Part shown: positions 17,759-24,653 of the stretch, one piece after another
Position numbering within the stretch: position 1 is the first letter of the stretch
How the letters are laid out: each line of letters starts with the position of its first letter
The notes under the pieces: generated by a model
The model's input: only the letters and a program-made list of their open reading frames with translations
Told to the model about the DNA's origin: nothing
The model's database searches: none
Source: Paenibacillus sp. FSL R5-0341
GTDB taxonomy: Bacteria; Bacillota; Bacilli; Paenibacillales; Paenibacillaceae
Direction of reading: 5' to 3'
Length of the DNA: 64,000 nt
Assembly (NCBI RefSeq): GCF_037975235.1
Contig: NZ_CP150241.1
Span: 4,712,001 to 4,776,000, forward strand
Program-made: the position numbers and the translations under genes

Positions 17759-19384
17759 TTATTGTGCTCTCTCATGAAGAGATTTCGTAAGATTGCGAAT
17801 GATCTGATTCAGAATCAGAGTATGTCCCGTAATTCCATGACCGTCTACCCACAGATGGGTATCTACGTAAAACACCCGATTATTTTTCACAGCACTCAGC
17901 TCGTTCCATTGCGGACTCTCCCATAGTTTCCTCATATTCTCTTCAGCACTGAAGTGCTGCATGATCCGCTTCTCGACAAAAAGATAATCAGGATTGGCTT
18001 GTGCCAGCAGGTCAAGCGAACAAGGGTTAAACCAGGCTGCACCTGGTTGTAGTACTTGCGGAAGTGCTAATCCAAGCTGTTCATATAACAATTGTGATAC
18101 CCCGTGTGAACGCCCACCCAGATATCGATAACCAAACGCTTCTACCCTCAGCAGCATGACTGTGGATGCGGATTGAATGATGGGTTGTAACTGTTGCTTC
18201 GCTACACTGACCTCATATTTCATTTGCTCATGCAGTCTATGAGCCTCTTCTTCTTTGAGGAACCAAGCTGCCAATTGATCGAGCATTGGTTCCACATCTT
18301 GATGAAGTCCGGTTAGAATCGGTGCAATTGTGCGCAGCTCCCTTTTGACCTCTTCCGTCAATACGTTACCTATCAACATCTCCGGTTGAACTTGGCGAAC
18401 AAGTTCTATCTCCACCTCATACTGTGTAACCTCCAGCATCTGCACTCCATGCGCTATAAATTGTTCCCGATGATGTGGGGACAGCAGGATTGGAGTGACC
18501 ACTACGGCATGGGGGATAACTCCGAGATGAATCATCATTTCGCCGCAGATGGGAGACAGTGATACGATCTTTCGCTGCGTCATCGTCTGTCTATATTGCT
18601 TAGGTGATACGCCAGTTAGCTGTTTGAAGCGCCGGCTAAAATAATGAGCATCCTCAAATCCAGACTTCTTGGCAATATCCTGAGAGGTTGCTGTAGTTAA
18701 TAACAGTTCTTCCTGCGCGCGATAGATCCGGTAGTGGGCCAGATAATCCAGAGGTGGCTTACCATATCGTTCACTAAATTTGCGGGAATAATGCCATGGA
18801 CTAATACCAGCGATCTGAGCTAACTGTGTACGTGTAATCACCTGATCATAATGCTGCTGCATGTAGTCAATAGAGCGAAGTATGCCGTGTTCTGACTTCA
18901 ACTCGTTATCCGGCTGTTTCCGATACAGATTTCTTAACAATTCATATAACAAATGCTGATTCCCAACCCATCCTGCACTCTGATCCTGTGTATCCTCTTC
19001 ACTCCAATGCTGAATGATGCTTGCCAGACTTCCACCAGACAGTTGCACCTTTTGATACGCTTCTCCTGACGGTAAACGCCATTCGAACTTCTCAGCTTCC
19101 CGTCGCTCATGCAGCACCGAATATGTATCGAACTGAACATGCCAGCCTGCCAAATCCAGATTACCACCTTCAATGACCTCCATTACGGAGTTCTCTTCGA
19201 GCGCAATTAATTCTCCAAAGGAGACGTGAACCCGGTGTCCATTTATATTCCAGATCGCTTTTCCATCAATAATAAATATCAGGGTGTGACTGAAAAAGTG
19301 GTGCAGCTCGCCTTTCGTTATCCATGCATTGGTTAATGCCTTCGTCGACTTCCACTGAGCGATCCATTCCATGTTGTCAGACAT
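17759..19384 (-). CDS. AraC regulator fused to a siderophore-binding domain, second module
   Basis: A 541-residue cytoplasmic regulator. About residues 5-110 form a cupin-like AraC N-domain. About 165-270 are the AraC helix-turn-helix pair (TRTQLAQIAGISPWHYSRKF, then SQDIAKKSGFEDAHYFSRRF). About 275-535 are a PF01497 binding domain without signal peptide. The sensor resembles the neighbouring lipoprotein at 16640 (GVxP, HGVQxxEVxQY, a W-x12-AVKNxxVF segment) more than the other modules. It probably activates that lipoprotein/reductase operon when the matching siderophore enters the cell. Unlike the first module it lies upstream in the same orientation, and I see no Fur box before it. Confidence 0.92.
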   Translation of the reverse strand: MSDNMEWIAQWKSTKALTNAWITKGELHHFFSHTLIFIIDGKAIWNINGHRVHVSFGELIALEENSVMEVIEGGNLDLAGWHVQFDTYSVLHERREAEKFEWRLPSGEAYQKVQLSGGSLASIIQHWSEEDTQDQSAGWVGNQHLLYELLRNLYRKQPDNELKSEHGILRSIDYMQQHYDQVITRTQLAQIAGISPWHYSRKFSERYGKPPLDYLAHYRIYRAQEELLLTTATSQDIAKKSGFEDAHYFSRRFKQLTGVSPKQYRQTMTQRKIVSLSPICGEMMIHLGVIPHAVVVTPILLSPHHREQFIAHGVQMLEVTQYEVEIELVRQVQPEMLIGNVLTEEVKRELRTIAPILTGLHQDVEPMLDQLAAWFLKEEEAHRLHEQMKYEVSVAKQQLQPIIQSASTVMLLRVEAFGYRYLGGRSHGVSQLLYEQLGLALPQVLQPGAAWFNPCSLDLLAQANPDYLFVEKRIMQHFSAEENMRKLWESPQWNELSAVKNNRVFYVDTHLWVDGHGITGHTLILNQIIRNLTKSLHERAQ

Positions 19385-19530
19385 ATCCTTATCCTTTCAA
19401 AGGGATTCATCATCCCGATCTATACGTTCCACTATATCAAAATACATGACAACTCCATAACCAACAAGTTATGGCTTGAATAAAATGGTGGACTGCTACT
19501 GAGCATTTCATACTTGTATTACTCAGATAC

Positions 19531-19572
19531 AAAAACACAAAAAGCCTGTACCATCAGGCACAGGCTCTTTCT
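19531..19572 (-). terminator. Terminator of the PTS-like gene
   Basis: On the reverse strand AGCCTGT-gcctgatggt-ACAGGCT followed by TTTTTGTGTTTTTG. Confidence 0.85.
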
Positions 19573-19614
19573 TATAAATTTTGATAAGTACTTTGCAATA
19601 GTACGTTTTACGTA

Positions 19615-21024
19615 TTACTCCATGCTAGCTTTCGGTGATGCCTGTCCCAATGTCTGACCTTTTCCTGCCATCCAATACGTCAGTCCACCTGAGACCACAA
19701 AAGCAATAACCACACCAATGCAGGTGTGTAACAGATTCAGGCTACTCTCTTCGATGAAGAGCGGTAGGCTGATCAAGCTCGGATTGCCAACGATAGCAAA
19801 TGCCTTGACAGATAACAACCCGAAATACAGTCCACCCGCGGCTCCACCAAGCAATGCCGCGTAGAAAGAGGATCTTTTTCTCATGTTGACCGCGTACAAT
19901 GCAGGCTCTACGACTCCCAACAGTGCTGTTCCAGTAGCCCAGAAAGCCAGTCTTCTGGATACTGGCTCTTTCGAGCGCAGTCCGTTTGCAAGCGAGGCCC
20001 CTGCTTGTCCAACAATCACCACCATCATAGCAGCAATCACCATGGAACCACCATCCATAACCATTTCATTAATGATGATGGCAAGTACCCAGTAGTGTAA
20101 TCCCATAACTAACATCAGCGAGAAGACCGCTCCCAATAACATTACCGTCACCACTGGAGCGTTAGCTAACAGTGAATCCAATGCCTCTGGCAGATATTCA
20201 TCGACCCAGGTGCCGACTGGACCGAGCATCATTAAGACCAATGGGACAAGAATCAATAACGTCAGGAATGGTGCAACCATCCCTTTGGAGAATTTTGGAC
20301 TTATTCGTTGAACGGCTTTTTCCAGATAGGAGGCTGCACAGATCGTTAGAATGACCCAGATGGCAGTAGTGTAAAAAGCCGGCTGGGACACGAGTGGCAA
20401 GCCCAGGAAATGGACGTCTTGTTCACCTGACATCATCATGGTCATCTCCGGATGGAACATCAATCCGCCAATAGATGCAGCAACATAGATATTGCTCTTC
20501 AACCGATACGCTGTGCTGATTGCTACCAATACAGGCAGTAGATAAATAACACTATCTCCTATAATCCTGAATATCGTAAAGGTCTGGTTGTCCATCAGTG
20601 CAGAAGAATCCGCTGAACCGTGCGTATCCATTAACGTAATTATAGCAAGTAAAATCTTAATAACGGCGGCTCCGAGAAACGCAGGCATCAGGGGCCTGAA
20701 CACATCGGATACAAAATGTAAGATCGAGAATCTGTGCTTCTTCGTGTGTCCCGCTTCCTGCAATGTTGTTCCTTCAGCTTCCCACATGCCCGTACTCTGT
20801 AGCGCATTGTAGATCAGGAAAGATTCATCTCTTATTGCCAGATGACACTGCTCACCTGTTACCCGAATATCTGCCACAAACTCTGTTGAGGCAAGAACCG
20901 ACATGTTCAATTGGGTACTGTCCTTCAGTACCAACGTCGTTGTACCCTTATCGTGTTCTACGAGCTTGATGTTCTCCTTGCCACCTGCGAGTTTCAACCA
21001 ATCTTCAATCTGTGTGTCATGCAT
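19615..21024 (-). CDS. PTS EIIBC-like membrane protein with a degenerate EIIB domain
   Basis: A 469-residue protein laid out like sucrose/beta-glucoside-type PTS EIIBC. AGGAG precedes ATG 21024, which is preferred over ATG 21042. The N-terminal 85 residues keep the EIIB outline (WLKLAGGKENI near the start, then VLKD). The phosphocysteine motif HCATRLRF is replaced by H24-D25-KGTTTL, so the phosphorylated Cys is gone. The EIIC part (about 95-460) has roughly ten membrane segments and the conserved GVVEPALYAV loop. It has no EIIA domain. It may import a sugar without phosphorylation, use a separate EIIB, or act as a sensor. No sugar-metabolism gene adjoins it. Confidence 0.85.
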   Translation of the reverse strand: MHDTQIEDWLKLAGGKENIKLVEHDKGTTTLVLKDSTQLNMSVLASTEFVADIRVTGEQCHLAIRDESFLIYNALQSTGMWEAEGTTLQEAGHTKKHRFSILHFVSDVFRPLMPAFLGAAVIKILLAIITLMDTHGSADSSALMDNQTFTIFRIIGDSVIYLLPVLVAISTAYRLKSNIYVAASIGGLMFHPEMTMMMSGEQDVHFLGLPLVSQPAFYTTAIWVILTICAASYLEKAVQRISPKFSKGMVAPFLTLLILVPLVLMMLGPVGTWVDEYLPEALDSLLANAPVVTVMLLGAVFSLMLVMGLHYWVLAIIINEMVMDGGSMVIAAMMVVIVGQAGASLANGLRSKEPVSRRLAFWATGTALLGVVEPALYAVNMRKRSSFYAALLGGAAGGLYFGLLSVKAFAIVGNPSLISLPLFIEESSLNLLHTCIGVVIAFVVSGGLTYWMAGKGQTLGQASPKASME

Positions 21025-21194
21025 GATGTACAATCTCCTCATGTTACGGTAAACCCGTGTTTTGTGATGTGATACATTCTAATAGCCTCTATCTATATAG
21101 ACATTTCCATGAAAAAACTTCAATAGGATAAGAAAACTAATTTTCCTTACATTACATGTTCATTTACACAAGGTATATTGACCTACTATGGTTA

Positions 21195-21232
21195 AAAAAG
21201 CAAAAAAGCCTACTCGCATGTAGGCTCTTCTC
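21195..21232 (-). terminator. Terminator of the tocopherol-cyclase-family gene
   Basis: On the reverse strand AGCCTAC-atgcga-GTAGGCT followed by TTTTTTGCTTTTTT. Confidence 0.88.
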
Positions 21233-21241
21233 CAACTTTAT

Positions 21242-22363
21242 TTATGAGTCATACTCGCCATATTCACAACCGACATTCGCAGTCATCAGATGATCAATAA
21301 GTATCACGCTACCCTGCTGTTTTTTATACAATTTGATCTCTCCCCGCCCGGTTCCACCATTCCATAGCCGATTGTGAAGTTTCTTCCCGTTCGGAGCTTC
21401 GTAATTCACCAGCAACATCTCGTTCTTCGGACATGAAATTTCAATCTCAATGGCGTATCCACTATTTTGCGAGGACACGTTCCAGACAATCTCATCATCG
21501 GTTTCATGGCAGTCGAACTTCGTGCGGGTAAACGTCCAAAATTTGGAGAAATTGAACTCATAGCTCTGACCCTCATAATAAAAATCAATCAACAGCTTGC
21601 GATCCAATGGAACGCCAAACACTTTGGGTTTACCTCCTCCTACATCAAAAACGGAGTTTTCCAGCCGTCTGCCACTGATCTTGCTGATCAGATTACAGCT
21701 ACTGAGCCAGACCCAAGGGCTTGTAAAATCCCCACCCCAGTTTTTATCCGCATATCCATATGAAGTTTTAGGGGAAATAGTATAGGTCACACCATCCAGT
21801 ATGACGGTTCCCTCATATTCCGTCTTCATTCCTTCCGCGTGCCAGAACATCTCAAAGGCATTCATCGCTCGAAACATACTCGCGGCACCATATCCAACAT
21901 GGAATGCAACCTGCTTGTCGATCTTAAGATCCCAGCTCATCTGCCCACTATCGCTCATATACTCCGGGTGCTTCTCACATTCTTCCTTCGATAGGGCTAC
22001 CGAGCCCTTCATGCTTGTTTCGGATAACGTACAATCTCCTACAACCAAATCAAGCTGCTCCGAACGCATCTTCATATGATCGATACCATAGAAGCGATGG
22101 ATTTGTTTCGCATTTTCGCCCCAATGTCCTGCCTTGATCATGACATACGAAGGCTTGTTCGTTGTGCCCGGCAGCTGTCCAAATACGGGGTGTTCTCCAC
22201 CCAACACAGGGTTAATAATAAAATACTCAATAAAAAATGATTTTTCTTCCCCTGTCTGTTCATTCTTGCCTGTAAAAGAGTGCCACCACCAATCATAACC
22301 TCTGGATGCCAGTGGTCCCTTCTCCAACATGTATCGATTTCTGCGTTTGTCCTGTTTATTCAT
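21242..22363 (-). CDS. Tocopherol-cyclase-family protein
   Basis: A 373-residue cytoplasmic protein. The N-terminal KGPLASRGYDWWWHSFTG, the following FFIEYFIINP, SYVMIKAGHWG, and the central GYADKNWGGDFTSPWVWLS segment recall PF14249 (tocopherol cyclase), a lipocalin-like double-barrel family related to carotenoid hydratase CrtC. In plants and cyanobacteria the enzyme closes the chromanol ring of vitamin E. Non-phototrophic Firmicutes do not make tocopherol, so the substrate here, perhaps another prenylated or lipid molecule, is unknown. It appears to be a single gene with its own terminator. The call rests on remembered motif similarity. Confidence 0.75.
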   Translation of the reverse strand: MNKQDKRRNRYMLEKGPLASRGYDWWWHSFTGKNEQTGEEKSFFIEYFIINPVLGGEHPVFGQLPGTTNKPSYVMIKAGHWGENAKQIHRFYGIDHMKMRSEQLDLVVGDCTLSETSMKGSVALSKEECEKHPEYMSDSGQMSWDLKIDKQVAFHVGYGAASMFRAMNAFEMFWHAEGMKTEYEGTVILDGVTYTISPKTSYGYADKNWGGDFTSPWVWLSSCNLISKISGRRLENSVFDVGGGKPKVFGVPLDRKLLIDFYYEGQSYEFNFSKFWTFTRTKFDCHETDDEIVWNVSSQNSGYAIEIEISCPKNEMLLVNYEAPNGKKLHNRLWNGGTGRGEIKLYKKQQGSVILIDHLMTANVGCEYGEYDS

Positions 22364-22493
22364 AATGGAATGACCTGCCTTACGGAGGGATAGATTTCGT
22401 TTTACACTGTAATGATTATGTATGCTACTGTTGATCCCATCCTAACTGAAGACCTTATCATATGCAATAATACGCTCCATGTTGTATCCTCAT

Positions 22494-22524
22494 AGCAAAG
22501 AAGTCGTGCTACGCACGACTCCCC
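22494..22524 (-). terminator. Terminator-like hairpin after hcp
   Basis: AGTCGTGC-tac-GCACGACT, a perfect 8-bp stem. On the reverse strand it is followed by TCTTTG, a weak T tract. Confidence 0.6.
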
Positions 22525-22551
22525 TATATACTTTACTGTATCCTTTTCCCC

Positions 22552-23844
22552 TTATGACAGTGCCAACATGGCGTTCATATCTTCTTCTGCCGTTGTAATT
22601 AACTTCAGACCGAACATGTCCACGAGTACATCCAAGACACCTTCCGATATGAACTCAGGTGGTTTCGGTCCAATCCGAATGTCCTGAATGCCAAGGCTGA
22701 ACAGGCCGAGCAGGATCGCAACTGCTTTTTGCTCAAACCAGGACAACACGATGCTGACAGGCAACTCGTTAACGGTACAGCCAAAAGCATCCGCCAAAGC
22801 CATGGCAATTTTCACCGTAGAACCGGAATTGTTACATTGACCCAGATCGATATAACGCGGGATACCCGTGTCCCCAACCGTTCCGTAATCCACATCATTG
22901 AAGCGGAACTTACCACAAGATGTTGTCAGAATAACGGTGTCATTCGGCAACGATGTAGCCAATTCACGATAGTAGTTGCCACCTTTGCCTGGTGCATCAC
23001 AGCCTGCAATAACGAAGAATCGACGGATATGACCGTCTTTCACTGCCTGAATAATCTCTGGCGCAAGTCCAATCACGGTCTCATGATGATATCCTGTCGT
23101 TAAGACTTGCTCAGACTGTACATTAGCCGCAGGCAGTGACAATGCACGTTCAATTAGAGGTGAGAAGTCATCCTCTGTAATTTTGGCAACGCCCTCCAAA
23201 CCCGCCACTTCGTATGAGAAAAAGCGATCTGCATATGTGCCTTTGATCGGCATAACACAGTTCGTCGTTGCGAGAATAGCACCCGGGAATTGTTCGAACA
23301 GTCTGCGCTGATCGTACCATGCTTTACCGATATTACCCTTGAGATGGGCATATTTCTTCAGCGCAGGATAACCGTGCGCAGGCAACATTTCCGAGTGAGT
23401 ATAGATGTTAATTCCTTTTCCTTCCGTTTGACGCAGTAACTCCTCCAATGCATACAGATTATGCCCTGTCACCACGATGCACTGTCCTTCGATCTGGTTC
23501 TGGCTAACCGTAATCGGTTGCGGTACACCAAAACGGTCCGTATGCGCACGATCCAGCACGTCCATAATGCGGATTGCTGCATTACCAACCTTCATTGCCA
23601 TCTCCAGATGTTCTTGTACATTAAAATTCGAGTTCGTCAATGTCATATATAATGCCTCATGTGTAATCCGATCCACCTCAGGATCAGAATATCCCAACTG
23701 GCGTGCGTGTGTCGCATAAGCAGCGATGCCTTTTAACGCAAAGATCATCGTATCCTGCAAACTTGCGATCGTTTCATTTTTACCGCATACCCCAACGACG
23801 GTACACCCGCCACTCGGCGTCTGTTCGCATTGATAACAAAACAT
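22552..23844 (-). CDS. hcp: Hydroxylamine reductase / hybrid cluster protein, short class
   Basis: A 430-residue iron-sulfur-oxygen hybrid cluster protein. The N-terminal cluster motif is C3-x2-C6-x7-C14-x5-C20. Hybrid-cluster ligands are visible in TGHNLYALEELL (His, Glu), NCVMPIKGTYADR, AGCDAPGKGG and TTSCGKFRF. At about 430 residues it lacks the roughly 100-residue helical domain of the E. coli type, as in the short class III proteins of anaerobes and thermophiles. Hcp proteins reduce hydroxylamine in vitro and nitric oxide in vivo under anaerobic nitrosative stress. An Fnr/CRP-like site lies about 75 bp upstream. The reductase partner (Hcr) is not adjacent. Confidence 0.95.
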   Translation of the reverse strand: MFCYQCEQTPSGGCTVVGVCGKNETIASLQDTMIFALKGIAAYATHARQLGYSDPEVDRITHEALYMTLTNSNFNVQEHLEMAMKVGNAAIRIMDVLDRAHTDRFGVPQPITVSQNQIEGQCIVVTGHNLYALEELLRQTEGKGINIYTHSEMLPAHGYPALKKYAHLKGNIGKAWYDQRRLFEQFPGAILATTNCVMPIKGTYADRFFSYEVAGLEGVAKITEDDFSPLIERALSLPAANVQSEQVLTTGYHHETVIGLAPEIIQAVKDGHIRRFFVIAGCDAPGKGGNYYRELATSLPNDTVILTTSCGKFRFNDVDYGTVGDTGIPRYIDLGQCNNSGSTVKIAMALADAFGCTVNELPVSIVLSWFEQKAVAILLGLFSLGIQDIRIGPKPPEFISEGVLDVLVDMFGLKLITTAEEDMNAMLALS

Positions 23845-23917
23845 ATGGATTCCCCTCCAAACATAGATTTAACACGCTTCGTTATAAAATAGCCTAACAG
23901 ACCCCGATAGGAGCGAG

Positions 23918-23933
23918 TGTGATGGTGCACACA
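23918..23933 (-). promoter_or_regulatory. Possible Fnr/CRP-type site upstream of hcp
   Basis: On the reverse strand TGTGT-gcacca-TCACA, nine of ten bases of the TGTGA-N6-TCACA consensus, centred about 80 bp before the start codon. Anaerobic induction of hcp would fit. Confidence 0.5.
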
Positions 23934-24067
23934 GTTTCTGATCCAACATCTATATATCGTTCTCTGAGACTATCATCCAATCCATACCCTTCCTCCCAAC
24001 ATATGCTATCCAATAGACCAATCTGTCTTATCAGCCAGGTTGTCTAAATGCAGAGGGGGAATGTACT

Positions 24068-24439
24068 TTGAATAAACCTGTTTCGATCTCGCGGACGTAT
24101 CCACGTCTGGCCGTGTATAGTCAAGAGAATTTCAGAGGATTACGAAGAGTATACCGTGGTAACTTGGGTATTGCCGATGTTGACGCTGTCCTAACCGGGA
24201 TTGAGAGTCTGCGATTCTTCTCAACCAATCCGAACGCCACGCTTGTGCTGTTTGATCGGTCACGCTTTCGTGATAATTTCTATATATTGCGGGGAAATCG
24301 CAGCATTCGCGAACTGGATGATATCCTCAGAAGAGGTGACGTGGAGTCATTAATCGCTACAAATCAGCGGTTAACAGCAGCTCAGGTTCGCCGAATCCAG
24401 CGTACAGGAAACCTGCCTCCAGGCTATCGTCTGATCTAA
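24068..24439 (+). CDS. Small protein with beta/gamma-crystallin-like repeats
   Basis: A 123-residue protein starting at TTG 24068 behind AGAGGGGG; the nearby ATG 24061 runs into a stop. There is no signal peptide. Two Greek-key-like repeats are visible. Repeat 1 (about residues 13-52) contains LAVYSQENFRG, then a turn and IESLRFF. Repeat 2 (about 58-97) contains LVLFDRSRFRD, FYILRGNRSIREL and VESLIA. The Y/F-x5-F/W-x-G pattern and the Ser in each second half match beta/gamma-crystallin modules, some of which bind Ca2+ in bacteria. The tail is Arg-rich. The function is unknown. It sits just before a Ca2+-type ATPase gene, which may be chance. Confidence 0.65.
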   Translation: MNKPVSISRTYPRLAVYSQENFRGLRRVYRGNLGIADVDAVLTGIESLRFFSTNPNATLVLFDRSRFRDNFYILRGNRSIRELDDILRRGDVESLIATNQRLTAAQVRRIQRTGNLPPGYRLI

Positions 24440-24474
24440 ACTTTTCCCATTGTTATAACCAGTTCTAAGTTCCA

Positions 24475-24511
24475 TTCCAGTGATGTCTGTTATGTCTGTG
24501 CATCACTGGAA
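24475..24511 (+). terminator. Stem-loop after the crystallin-like gene
   Basis: TTCCAGTGATG and CATCACTGGAA form a perfect 11-bp stem around a 15-nt loop. The following ATAATAACA is a poor T tract, so termination is likely but not certain. Confidence 0.55.
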
Positions 24512-24653
24512 ATAATAACATTGGAAAAGAAGCATATCTCGGCTCATTCTGAAAAATACTGTGTACATAAAAAATATGGAAATGAAACGATTCTAGATTT
24601 TACCCGTAAGGGTAATACACAGAGAGAAATCTAATATTCAAGGAGCTGGTCAA

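Noticed and set aside
19615-22363. PTS-like gene and tocopherol-cyclase-family gene as one operon
   Set aside because: A complete terminator for the cyclase-family gene lies downstream of it, and its transcription runs toward the separate PTS-like gene only through that terminator.
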